From: Sporodiniella umbellata
Taxonomy: Eukaryota; Mucoromycota; Mucoromycetes; Mucorales; Rhizopodaceae
Direction: 5' to 3'
Assembly: GCA_025677835.1 (NCBI GenBank)
Contig: JAIXMR010000194.1
Coordinates: 1 to 12,714, forward strand
DNA length: 12,714 bases
The position numbers were made by a program, and so were the translations under genes. The notes under the pieces were generated by a model, which ran no database searches, was not told the DNA's origin, and saw only the letters and a list, made by a program, of their open reading frames with translations. Shown here in pieces: positions 1 to 8,739 of this stretch (position 1 is its first letter; each line of letters opens with the position of its first letter).

Positions 1-523
1 ATTTCGCATGATCCAATAATTTCTCGAGTTCTCCGGATTCTAATTTACCTTCTTTCCAAATCATATACAATATCAACAAACGTGCTTTATCCATACAGCT
101 TTTCTTCTATCGTTGATATCACATAGCTAATGCTAATAATAAAACTTACCCTATCTGAGGATCCCCTAATAAAGGTACCATGTCCAATAACACCGTCTTT
201 GGTGTCTCCCCATCAGCCGTTTCAAAAGTTGCCATATTCTTTTGATTCCCAACAATTAACCTTGTTTGATTCATTCTTCCCTTTTCTTTACCTGTTCTAA
301 ATTACCCACAGAGTTCAACTTTTGTCTTTCAAAAAAAGACATACATTCTTGTGCTATGTTTAAATGAGCAGAAAACTGACAAGAAATAAGTACTGACAGT
401 GGATTCAGCTGGACTTACTTTGGATTTCATGTTTTGAAATTGAGGTAAATTGGTCAACATCTGTTTCATCTCTTTTAGATTCTTGGCTGTACTCTTGTTC
501 TCCCGTTCCCTTTTTATTTTATT

Positions 524-564
<41 letters not shown>

Positions 565-2057
565 GCTTTTTAGACTTTGCTTACACCCATTTTTTTTTTT
601 TTTTTTCTTCAATTACCCTGACACTTTGTTATCCGCCAAAAATTGATTAAAGTTTTCAATCAAATGATCCGAACATTGAGCGATATGCATATGTCGAACC
701 GATTGATACACACTATCTTCTTCATCTAACGTGACTTCTTGCGATTCCAATGTACCGTCGGATTGATGAAAGTGATACGTATACTGAATACCCACCTTGT
801 TCTCTGTTGCCTTCACCGGTAAAAGATCGTTCAACATCGCTTGATAGGTAAACTCATGTAAAATAGGCGCTGCACAATCAACGCTGCGATCTAAAACAAG
901 TAATGTCGCCTTTGGTTGAGGTGGCTAGTTGTTGTTTTTTTCAAGCCAAAAAAAAAAAAAAAAAAGCAAGTTAGAATCAACGCTTCTTTTTTTTTTTTTT
1001 TTTTTTTTGGAGGGGAATACTTGCAGGAAAACTAGGATTGATACTACAGAAATGATCCATCTCTTTTTGCACTGCAAAGGCCAATTGTCGTGCCACTGGA
1101 CTGTCTAATGGATATCGAATGGTTGGGTCTTGTCCTAGCGTGGCAAAGACAGAAAGCAACTAGTGAAAACAATAAACATACGTCCTTTTTCTCATGTTCT
1201 CACTTGTTTCGCAGTATGTCGAATTCTAGTATCAGTCAATGCTTGTTCACAGCCAAAAAAACTGCCAAGAGGTGAATAGTCCACTGTAAACACAGAGGCT
1301 TCGGATACTATGCAAACAAAATCCTTAGCGTCTATCCATAGATAAAGTGATCTTACCCATAAAATCCACATACAATTCTTTTAGTCCCACCACATAGTCT
1401 GAAATACCGCTTGATTTTAATTTTTGATTCAATTCAGCAAACAGGGTGTCACTCAAGTCTTTAAAGAGTGTTTATAAAGTATATATATATATGTGTGTGT
1501 GTGGATACATACTGCTTGTGAAATGAACATGGGCTGCTTTATACATGGGTTGGATGGAAAAATCGTCTACAAGTCGACAAATAGAGTCCAGACAAGGTGT
1601 CAAAATATAAATAGCTTCAAGTGAAGGATAAGGCTGTCGCTTTCTTTCGATATTTTCAACCACTACAAAAAAGCTCGATGATTAATCTACAACAGCTTCT
1701 TTTTCTTGACTCTCTCTCTCTCTCTCTCTCTCTATCAACTCACAAGTAACCTAGAACCGAAATAATTATCTATTTAATAAACATACTTTTTTTTGTCAAA
1801 GAAAAATAAACATATATAGATATATACATGTAAACAAAGGGAAATTAAACATTTACATTTTCTTCTAAAATGTCATACATTCTACAGGCTGCATTAATGA
1901 TTTGTGAACTTTTCGAATCCACCACAATGATTTTCCACTTTCCAACAGGTTGAACGGCCTTGATGGTATCCATCAAACCTATTTCGTATCGTTCAGTCTA
2001 CTTTCAACAAAAACATTTTCTTTTACGTTTTCGGGTCAAATCAATAATATTTGACAT
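1..2057 (-). CDS. SEC1: Sec1/Munc18-family (SM) protein, exocytic; 3' end off the window
   Basis: SM proteins of this type bind syntaxin/SNARE complexes at the plasma membrane and drive secretory vesicle fusion. Exons by phase: 2057-2027, 1978-1857, 1750-1744 (microexon), 1662-1513, 1458-1357, 1307-1204, 1159-1025, 924-617, 491-419, 375-292, 238-150, 98-1; they encode about 434 residues, against 600-720 for the whole family. The start MSNIIDLTRKR followed by GKWKIIVVDSKS, then VENIERKRQPYPSLEA, AHVHFTS, FATLGQDPTIRYP, LLVLDRSVD, HEFTYQAMLNDLLP and LKEMKQMLTNLPQF follow the Sec1/Munc18 order and favour it over Vps45, Sly1 or Vps33. The exon 8/9 junction is uncertain: the donor could be at 616 (GTAATT, used here) or 624 (GTGTCA), with acceptors to match. 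Intron 7 appears to be GC-AG. The start ATG at 2057 is joined to the next exon by a 48-nt intron that removes two in-frame stops. Family assignment is confident; the exon details are inferred without transcripts. Confidence 0.93.
526..563. repeat. 38-nt poly-T (poly-A in gene sense) inside Sec1 intron 8
   Basis: This is the longest homopolymer in the window. A second run of 17 T lies at 590-606. Both sit in the intron between exons 8 and 9 of the Sec1 gene, so the transcript carries A tracts rather than the usual pyrimidine tract upstream of the acceptor near 492. Its true length may be uncertain, because homopolymers are error-prone in sequencing. Confidence 0.9.
925..1024 (-). other. probable GC-AG intron (Sec1 intron 7)
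   Basis: Exon 7 reads to ...NPSFP and is followed by GCAAGT, the usual donor of minor GC-AG introns. The acceptor actag at 926-925 precedes PPQPKATLLVLDRSVD in phase 0. The nearest GT (one codon later) is in phase 1 and would break the frame. The 100-nt intron holds a run of 18 A (948-965) and a run of 22 T (987-1008) on the plus strand. Confidence 0.72.
1481..1503. repeat. compound (AT)n(GT)n microsatellite
   Basis: Alternating AT followed by GT dinucleotides on the plus strand, wholly within Sec1 intron 4 (1512-1459, 54 nt). It fills almost half of that intron and leaves room only for the donor GTATGT and the acceptor region. Confidence 0.9.
1710..1733. repeat. (CT)12 microsatellite; (AG)12 in the sense of the Sec1 gene
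   Basis: This is an uninterrupted dinucleotide run on the plus strand, inside Sec1 intron 3. In the transcript it is a purine (AG) repeat that starts about 10 nt downstream of the microexon donor. Confidence 0.95.
1744..1750 (-). other. 7-nt microexon of the Sec1 gene
   Basis: Exon 2 ends in phase 0 at 1857 before GTAAAT, and exon 4 opens at 1662 with TG completing a codon, so they cannot be joined directly in frame. Between them lies GTTACTT, preceded by an acceptor (ttctag) and followed by a perfect donor (GTGAGT). Inserting these 7 nt restores the frame and gives EENVTLVENIE, the expected Sec1/Munc18 sequence at this position. The flanking introns are 106 nt (1856-1751) and 81 nt (1743-1663), within the local range. 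Inferred from sequence and protein conservation, with no transcript seen. Confidence 0.82.
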
Positions 2058-2125
2058 GTTGCAAAAAAAAAAAAAGTGATGATCTTTTAATTGAGCAACT
2101 GGAAATATTGTAATAAAAAAAAAAG

Positions 2126-2165
<40 letters not shown>

Positions 2166-2375
2166 AGTTCATTTTCATGCAGGGTTCATGTATACACCTT
2201 TTTTTTTTTTTTTTTTTATGCTATGTGCAATGATTCAAACTAGCTATTGAAGCTTTTACTTTCTAAAAAGAATCCACTATGGATGGTGTTGGTATAAGGC
2301 TATTGATAAGATGGACATACAGAGATAGATAGACATATGTTTTATGTATGTAGATGTAAAAAAGAGGGATCCAGC
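2058..2375. other. intergenic: Sec1 upstream / Nup54 downstream region
   Basis: This 318-nt spacer has no supportable gene. It holds an A run of 37 nt (2126-2162) and a T run of 19 nt (2199-2217), with further short A runs near 2064 and 2115. It must contain the 3' UTR of the nucleoporin gene and the promoter of the Sec1 gene. I see no clear TATA box or other defined element. Confidence 0.8.
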
Positions 2376-3781
2376 TTATATTCTTCTATAGAATCCTTTG
2401 GTCGCGTTTTCAATGCTTGCTTCATCGGTATTGAGTACTTGGATAATATGATGTATTCCTTTGTTTTGTTCGCTCAGGTTCTAGGGGATGGTTAGTATAA
2501 AATCTATGGGCTGCTTTTTGTATTCTCTCACCTTGGTAATCTCTTTCATATGTTGGTCAGAAACTGCATGCCAATCCACATTATCTATCTTGCCGTATTT
2601 TCTCCCAGATTCCTTGATCAACTGTAACTGAGCCCAGAGTTGGTTCATTTTACCATGGAATAACTCAGATCGTTGTAACTGGTCCTGTACATTTTCTAAA
2701 CGTGCCAACATGGCTTCTTCTTGTGCTGTGATGGATAAACCTTTGCTACGTAATACTTGGTCGTATTTCATAAACTAGAAGGGGATCAGTAACATGCATA
2801 TCGATACAGGAAATCACTTACACTAATTAAACGTTGTGTCATCTCCATATGCTTTTGCTTGCATTCATTTAATTTCGTCATCGCCTTCACCAAGTGAATC
2901 TCTTTGATGGTGTTTAAAATGGTTTGCAACTCTCTTAGTTTCGCTTGATGGGCTTCACTGAGCTTGTTTTGTTGATCGATTCTTTTCTGAATATCGTCAA
3001 ATCCAATAGCTAATGCTGGAACCAATCTACAATAGAAACAAATAAATTTTTTTTTTTTCACATGGAATGATCTCGTTCAATAAACCAGAGACACTCACTT
3101 TGTAGGATCTGGGTTTTCTTTTTGTGCTGTTTCCCATTCTTTAGGGTCGTGATCTATTGGCATTTGATAGAGATGAACTTCTTGTGGCGATACGAGATTA
3201 TAGAAATAATGTCTGAAACGACAATGAGATGATTTAGGGTCATAATAGGATTTCAAAAGGGCCAGTGCCTGCCAAACGTTTTTGGCTTCGAATCCTTTAC
3301 GTAATGTGGAAGCTTCAGCGTCTTTGTTGAGTTCGCATAAAAGTTGATAGACCTGTTGTTCCTTTTGTTTTTTCTGTTGTTCGTTGGTTTTTTGTCCAAA
3401 AGAACCGCCAAACGATTGACTTCCAAAGGTTGATTGTCCTCCGGATGGATTTCCAAACGAGAGTCCAGGCTTCTGTGCACCACCAAACGAAAGTCCAGTA
3501 GAAGGGGCTGCACCAAACAAACTGGTCGTATTAGATACGGCTGGTGTACCTCCAAAACCGCCCGTAGCTCCAAAACCAGTGTTCGTGCTGGTCCCAAAAC
3601 TAGTCGCAGGTGTCGCGCCAAAACCAGATGTACTCGTAGATGCAGCGCCAAAACTAGGTGCAGGTGTTGAACCAAAACTAGGTGCGCTGCTGGCAGTCGT
3701 ATTGAACGCGTTGGTAACTGGGGCGGCTCCAAACCCTGAACTATTCGAAGTGGTTGAATTCGATCCAAATGTGAATGCCAT
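2376..3781 (-). CDS. NUP57: FG nucleoporin Nup54/Nup57 (Nup62 subcomplex)
   Basis: This is a central-channel nucleoporin that assembles with Nup62 and Nup58 through coiled coils; its FG repeats bind transport receptors. Exons 3781-3099, 3026-2822, 2774-2532 and 2480-2376 are in phase and give 411 residues, somewhat shorter than human (about 507) or yeast (about 541) relatives. Residues 1-130 carry about 14 FG dipeptides (GFG, SFG, LFG, TFG) in Ser/Thr/Gly/Pro-rich spacers. Next come a charged QQKKQKEQQ linker and the conserved alpha/beta region with CRFRHYFYNLV and NPDPTK. Then come LVPALAIGFDDIQKRI and coiled coils rich in Gln, Leu and Glu (KLRELQTIL, LENVQDQLQRSELFHGKMNQLW). It ends NATKGFYRRI and TAA at 2376. 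The introns are 72, 47 and 51 nt with GT-AG ends. The ATG at 3781 is the natural start because the FG repeats begin at once. The gene symbol follows yeast usage; Nup54 is the animal name. Confidence 0.95.
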
Positions 3782-3850
3782 GTTTACTTTTTATGTTGAA
3801 AAGAAAAAAGAAATAAATGTATCTGTGTATATTATAAACAAACAACAACA

Positions 3851-3882
<32 letters not shown>

Positions 3883-3925
3883 CCTATTTTGTAAAATGGG
3901 ACTTGTTTTTTGTAGTACATCCTGA

Positions 3926-3957
3926 TCCTTCTCCCCCTCCCCCCCCTTCTTTTTTAT
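3926..3957. other. polypyrimidine/polypurine tract with C5-C8 runs upstream of Nup54
   Basis: The plus strand is almost purely C and T, with runs of five and eight C; the minus (sense) strand is therefore G/A-rich. It lies about 145-175 nt upstream of the Nup54 ATG. Such tracts can act as promoter elements or adopt unusual structures, but nothing here proves a function. Confidence 0.5.
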
Positions 3958-3988
3958 TTTTTATTTTTTTTATTAAACAATTTATTTT

Positions 3989-4007
3989 ACTGGAGTTGTT
4001 CTCCAGT
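3989..4007. repeat. perfect 7-bp inverted repeat with 5-nt loop
   Basis: ACTGGAG, loop TTGTT, CTCCAGT. It lies about 90-110 nt beyond the TAA of the gene ending at 4096, so it probably falls in that gene's 3' UTR or just past it. The function is unknown, and it could be chance in AT-rich DNA, although the stem itself is fairly GC-rich. Confidence 0.6.
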
Positions 4008-4095
4008 CGTTATAAGTGGTAGTAGGTCTGATTGAGTTTTTTTTTAAGCTCGGGGGCTTTCTTGGGCGATATTTCGTAAGCTATAATATAAGATT

Positions 4096-5808
4096 TTAAT
4101 CGTCTTCTTTCTTGGGGTTATTCTGCCTTACATGAACTAACTCTGGCTTGGGAGGGCTGGAATCGCTCTCAGTCTTACTTTTGATGGGCTGAAACATATC
4201 CAAAAGCTTATTGGATAGTTTCTGAGGTCCTTTTTTTACATTTACATTGATAGCTGCTTGCTTTTCTAATGAGGACTTGCTAAAAGTTCTCGTGGGTACA
4301 ATCTCTTTGGCAGGATTTGTTTCAAAAGCAGGTATAAGGTTCCTGGAAGGTTTTCTAAAATCATAGACGGGCGGCTTATCTACAGAAGTATGGTTTAAAG
4401 AGTACAGAAGCTCTTTCATTATTGTGTTTTTATGAATCGTTTTGGGTAACGTGTCATCCTTTTCTTCGTCCAAGGGGAAGAAAATTAGCTCTTCACTAAA
4501 CGATACACGCTTTTTGTTGATAGGCCGTTTCAAAGGCAGGTTTTGAGTAGAGATTTCAGACAAATCATCACTCATAAACTTATGCTCCGGTGAAAGCTGA
4601 GGCAGATAAAGTGAGCATCTGTCAGAATCTTGTCTCTTTAGTGGCTACAAAGAAAAAAAAAATCAATTTGACAAAATGTATATAAAAAAAAACGCGCTGT
4701 ATGTCTTTTCATACTAGTTGTTCTGGTGATTCTGTTAATGGTATCGATGGAGTACTCGATGCCTTTGTATTTGTCAAAGTACTAGGGAGCCCTAAGAGAA
4801 GGATCATTTTCAGACAAAAGACAAAATTACTATCAAATTTTCCGTTACTACCTCTATTGTATGCACGCCATGAAGGGTTACACGGATACTACACAATGAT
4901 ACATTAGCATTTGTGTTGAGTGTGGTGCCACTTTTGGTTACATTTAATTCTTCAGATCTAAAGCTTGATCTTGGTGAGGACCTGTTTATAAACTCTCGAT
5001 CGAAAACATTTATTTCTTTTAAATAGCTCGTATTCTCTTTAAGGTTATTTCGAGAATATCTTTTGCTTCTCAATAACTCAAGTTCCTTTTTTATGTACAA
5101 AAAAACATTAAACAACTAGAAAAATAAAGCACTGGTTTCTTTTTTTTTTCTTTTGAAAAAAGCTACCTTATCCAAATCTCTAAGTCCTTGAAAGTCTTTG
5201 TACATCCACAAGTCATCATTCATTCTATTGTTGACTTGAATAGACACATCAAAAAACTAAAAAAAAAAAGAAAAAAAAAAAAAAATACATCTAACAACCC
5301 TTCTTGGTCGTATTTTATATGTCAAACTAAAAAACAACATTGTCTAAATATAGAAATCGTTAACAACTACATGTGACTCCTTTCACTGTAAATTTTATAG
5401 ATTGAAAACAAGAACAATTACAACCAAACTAGGCTAAAGCTCTATTATTTCTATCTAAAAAAAAAAAAAATTGAATATATTCTCTGTTTTTTTTTTTTCC
5501 TGTCGTCAAAATAACAGTGGACCTCTTACGAACATTGACGTCTTTTTTCGGGTTCTGTAAAGAGTCCGACCAGCTGAGGTCAAAGCAGATGAGTATGAAA
5601 TTGTTTCTGCATAGTTTCGTTTCTCTAAAAACAAAAGACAACAAACCAAAATCAGTGTAACTCATTTCACACTTGAGTTTTCTAAACAAACAAAATATTT
5701 TGTGCTAGCTTGGTAGACATCGCTTACCCTAGAAACATCAATTCAGAATAGTAATCAGGAAAAAAAAAAGTATGACCTTTTCATTGAGTTTGTATTCTTC
5801 CATGTCAT
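4096..5808 (-). CDS. unrecognised protein with PP1-docking-like RVSF motif and SP/TP sites
   Basis: I do not recognise this family. Best phase-consistent model: exons 5808-5777, 5728-5673, 5624-5530, 5256-5167, 5115-~4890, 4791-4715, 4644-4096, about 374 residues. The last five exons are the better supported. The first two rest on matching phases and two 48-nt introns; the first donor, GTCATA, is weak. The donor ending exon 5 is ambiguous (4893, 4890 or 4884, all phase 1). The N-terminal half looks helical (DVYQASTKYFVCLENSKK, then KDFQGLRDLDKLFNVFLY and IKKELELLRSKR). It faintly recalls the first helix of I-BAR/IMD proteins, but that is only an impression. The C-terminal half is polar and probably disordered, with KKRVSF (4512-4498; fits the PP1 RVxF docking motif), SPPK (a full CDK consensus) and other SP/TP sites. 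It could be a signalling or cell-cycle scaffold. It ends KKEDD, TAA. Confidence 0.55.
4498..4509 (-). other. RVSF: RVxF-type protein phosphatase 1 docking motif (candidate)
   Basis: RVSF, preceded by two lysines and followed by SEEL acidic residues, fits the known PP1 docking consensus of basic residues, V/I, any residue, then F/W. It sits at about residue 238 of the unrecognised protein, in a stretch that looks disordered, as real docking motifs usually do. The serine within the motif could be a phosphorylation switch. Short motifs like this also occur by chance. Confidence 0.45.
5257..5529 (-). other. unusually long putative intron (273 nt), may hide an exon
   Basis: This lies between the exon ending at 5530 (donor GTAAGA) and the exon starting at 5256 (acceptor after a T-rich run). 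Both boundaries are phase 0, so direct splicing works. Other introns in the window are 42 to about 125 nt. One internal stretch, opening at an acceptor (atatttag) and reading ACA ATG TTG in phase 0, could be a small exon, but its donor is weak. I left it out. Confidence 0.4.
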
Positions 5809-6127
5809 CTTTCATCAAGATCTTGAGGTTTAGACAGATAACGGATGACTATAGACATAAAACCTATTAAAAATGTGCCAACGCTTTCTTGTGTAGAAAA
5901 AAAAAACTTTTTTTTTCGAGAAACAGTGAGTTTTCAAATACTTTAATTTAATAGATAAATTTTGTGTAAATAAAGATAGCAAAAACTCGTAGTTTCGCAA
6001 TGTCTTTCTTTGTACCTGTAAAAGAAGTTTTGTAAACAAGTTTAAAATGGATCTTTCTTTTTTAAATAAATAAAAAAAAAACAAAAAGTAAGAGCAAAGT
6101 GTGTGTCTTGAAGTAGTACAATAGGTG
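5809..6127. other. intergenic: dolichol kinase downstream / upstream of the unrecognised gene
   Basis: A 319-nt AT-rich spacer. Reading frames here are low-complexity (Phe/Lys-rich), and none has a supported start and splice signals. A possible extra upstream exon, following an acceptor tttacag near 6016 and reading TKKDIAKLR, was considered, but it has no upstream ATG. It should hold the dolichol kinase 3' UTR and the next gene's promoter. Confidence 0.65.
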
Positions 6128-8739
6128 TTATGTTGCAACAATAAGAGAATACATAAACAGCGGTAATATAATATTGTCGTTTTGAGAGGAAAAAGCTTCC
6201 AAAAGAGCTAAAGATAGATGTGTTGATTTTTTTGATACACATATAAGTAACTATAACCTACCAGTGGCAAGAACTACAGTTGAGTAAAATGGCCAATGCA
6301 AAGAAGATAGCGTTAATGAGCTACTGTTTTCAGGGCTAAAAATAGCTCCGATATGTAAAATCACAAAAGAGCTGATTAGTACCGTCAGGAAAAAAGCAAT
6401 TGTTCCTTCAACAGTTTTTTTGGAGCCAGGCCAGGTATGTCTACCCCATTGTTTGCCTACTATTGATGCCTGGAAGAACACAAAATAAAAATGAGATTGA
6501 ATGCTTATTCTATTACTACTATTCTTATTAACATCTCACTCACCGCAGAGTCCCCAAAGCCCAAAACAAGTATTCCTGACAAAGAAGCCAGCATATCCGT
6601 GCTATAAGAAAACCATGAGTAAAGTCTTTTTTTAAAAAAAAAAAAAAAAAAAGTATGCGCTACCTTTCGATCCATATGGGTGAAGCACAGCCTATTAAAA
6701 GATAAAGATGACTTAATATAACAGGGCCCAAGTCTCTATTGTCAATGAATTCAGTTAAAAAAATGTGTAGGTTCTTTCCCCATGGCCACACAGCAAAATA
6801 GCGAAGGTACTCCAAATATATAAATATAGAAATAGCAATGCCAAAAGCTAGCTGAAGAAATTCAAACTATTCATCGTACTACTATTAGCGCATCAAACAA
6901 AGTATTTTTGGGTTACGCTAACCTCGAATAGCGCTCCAGGAATAAACATTATGACTGCCAGTCCATGAAATACTTTTCTTTTCAAATTTAAAGATGCTGT
7001 AAGGTTTTTAGATTCAATGTTGTTCAAAGACCTAGTCATTGTAAAGTCCAGGAAGATGACCCACATAACAACAGTGGTAGCTATCATCAATATCCAATAA
7101 AGGCAAAGGAATATACGAGGTGGCGAAATGTATAGATAGCGAATTGTCCTAGAACGTTTAAATGTCAATATTTCTTTCGTTTTCTTTTAGAAAAAAAAAA
7201 AACTATAAATATATTCATATGTATATTTATAGATGCTTTCAAAAAGGAAACATACCATATAAATGGGTCTTGGCCTGTCAATGCTTTACAAAAAGGACGA
7301 AATATAAACAATACGATAGCAGCAGTAACAATATAGAACAATATGGCCAAAAGAACCTTCTTGTCTCCATACAATGGAATGTTGTCATTAGACCTCCAAT
7401 AAGGCTGTTGGGCAATTTTACGAGACTCTCGAAGGATAGGATAGGCAACCATCCCAATAAACACCATTCCAATAATAAGTATATGAATCAAAACATATGC
7501 AACAGAAATGTCCTTGACTCCTGCATTACTATCTACTGTACACTAAAACAATCAAGTGTGTATTTTTTCTTAGTTATAAAAATTATATAGGTTCAAATTT
7601 AAGGCTTACAGCAATATAAATATACTCCATAGTTCCATATACTAAGATAGCACCGGCTTGGGATATAATTGTCATTTCGCCTAATGTAAAACATTTTTTC
7701 AAGGTAACAACACATATATAGAGAAACCATTGAAAGGACATAACAGAAACAATCGTAGGGAGTAAAGGTGCTTTAGACAAAGCAATTGTTAAGGGTAATA
7801 GACGTGTTACAAATGTCGTAAATAGGGCGGATATAAGAATGCTTGCTATCAAAAGTCCTCGTTTACGTATTACTCTCTTTATCGGCTGTAGATATTCATT
7901 GGCAAATACCAATATCAACAAAAGCGTAGCCATAACAAACAAAAGTTCAAGCCTTTCTATAGCACAAGCTAATATACATGGCATTGGTTTTCTATTTTTT
8001 TTTTTCTTAGTAGCAACTCTTACCAAGATAACTTTCGTCAGTACCAGTCTGTATTAAATCAATAACTTTTGCAGCCCCTGCCATGGGTGGTAATAAGGCT
8101 CCGCAGAATAATCCGTCATCTGCATTGTTTCTTTTAAAGCACCTTCAGTGATTATTGTTCATATTGCTATGAGTTATACCTAAACGAATTTGGACTTACT
8201 CCAAATATTTTGTTCAAAGAGCTTTCCTTTTTCCTAAATGTCAGCTTGGATAGCTTGTCACCATCATAAACATACTGAACATGCTCGTCTGAAGACGAAT
8301 GTTCAGTAAAACTGTCCACATTATTTCTTGTCCTGTAGGCATGGATAAGACCTAGAGCAAGAACAAAAATCCAAATGCCATACGTTTTGCAATGCAAAGT
8401 CAAATCTGCATTTCTAAACAGTCGAAAAAAAACCCAAGCAAAAGATCCAACCCATAAGCAACATTCTAAAAAGCTAACAACTCTTTTTTCTGGTGAAAGT
8501 GAAACCTTTTCGGATTCAAGATGATTTTTAAAGTGTTTTCTTCGAAGTACTTCCGCTGTTTGATCTTCCTCAATAGACGAAGTTGATGCAAAACAGTAAT
8601 CAGCATCCTCACTACGACTTTTCTCTAGGCTAGGCCGGCTTTTAGGGTTGTTTTTAATTGGATGAGACAGTGTTAAAAAGGATGATTTTTTCCCTTTTTT
8701 TTTTTCAAGAAAAGAGCATTTATTTTTCCAAGAGAGATT
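6128..8739 (-). CDS. SEC59: dolichol kinase (CTP-dependent, ER membrane); start codon unresolved
   Basis: Dolichol kinase uses CTP to phosphorylate dolichol at the ER membrane, the last step in making the lipid carrier for N-glycans, GPI anchors and O-mannose. Exons: about 8739-8180, 8130-8024, 7968-7610, 7542-7256, 7148-6923, 6866-6664, 6601-6544, 6469-6262, 6207-6128. Many hydrophobic membrane segments are visible. Family signatures near the C-terminus: [69 protein letters not shown] (6433-6404) and [20 protein letters not shown]. The second exon could start at 8130 (49-nt intron, preferred) or 8142 (37-nt intron). The first exon is open from 8739 with no in-frame ATG before the first membrane segment, so the start is unknown; if read from 8739 the protein is about 695 residues. 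The 5' end overlaps the last codons of the release factor gene. Family call is certain; the N-terminus is not. Confidence 0.9.

Larger units (their letters stand above)
3782..4095. other. intergenic: Nup54 upstream region
   Basis: A 314-nt spacer with a run of 29 A (3853-3881), a pyrimidine tract with C-runs (about 3926-3957), T-rich stretches, and a small perfect hairpin (3989-4007). No coding region is supported here; the plus-strand reading frames are shadows of the FG repeats or low-complexity sequence. It should include the Nup54 promoter and the 3' UTR of the upstream gene. Confidence 0.8.

Noticed and set aside
450..650. Plus-strand frame rich in Phe
   Set aside because: It is a translation of the 38-nt T run inside a Sec1 intron.
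1332..1356. A 25-nt intron in Sec1
   Set aside because: A later acceptor (gcatag at 1309-1308) gives a 49-nt intron and a better match to the family (DFMVSEASVF).
3253..3854. Open frames on both strands overlapping the FG-repeat exon, one of 171 codons on the minus strand
   Set aside because: They are alternative readings of the repetitive FG-coding sequence; the frame encoding FG repeats joins to the conserved Nup54 coiled coils, the others join to nothing.
2126..3881. Long A runs as tails of inserted retroposed copies
   Set aside because: No adjacent processed gene copy, no target-site duplication and no element-like sequence was seen beside the runs at 2126-2162 or 3853-3881; simple slippage is enough.
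5830..6242. Minus-strand frames of 66-103 codons
   Set aside because: They are low-complexity Phe/Lys-rich readings that overlap the last dolichol kinase exon and spacer; no supported start or conserved motif.
7162..7590. 142-codon plus-strand open frame
   Set aside because: It is antisense to dolichol kinase exons and an intron, with no family resemblance; the minus-strand frames splice into a recognisable membrane enzyme.
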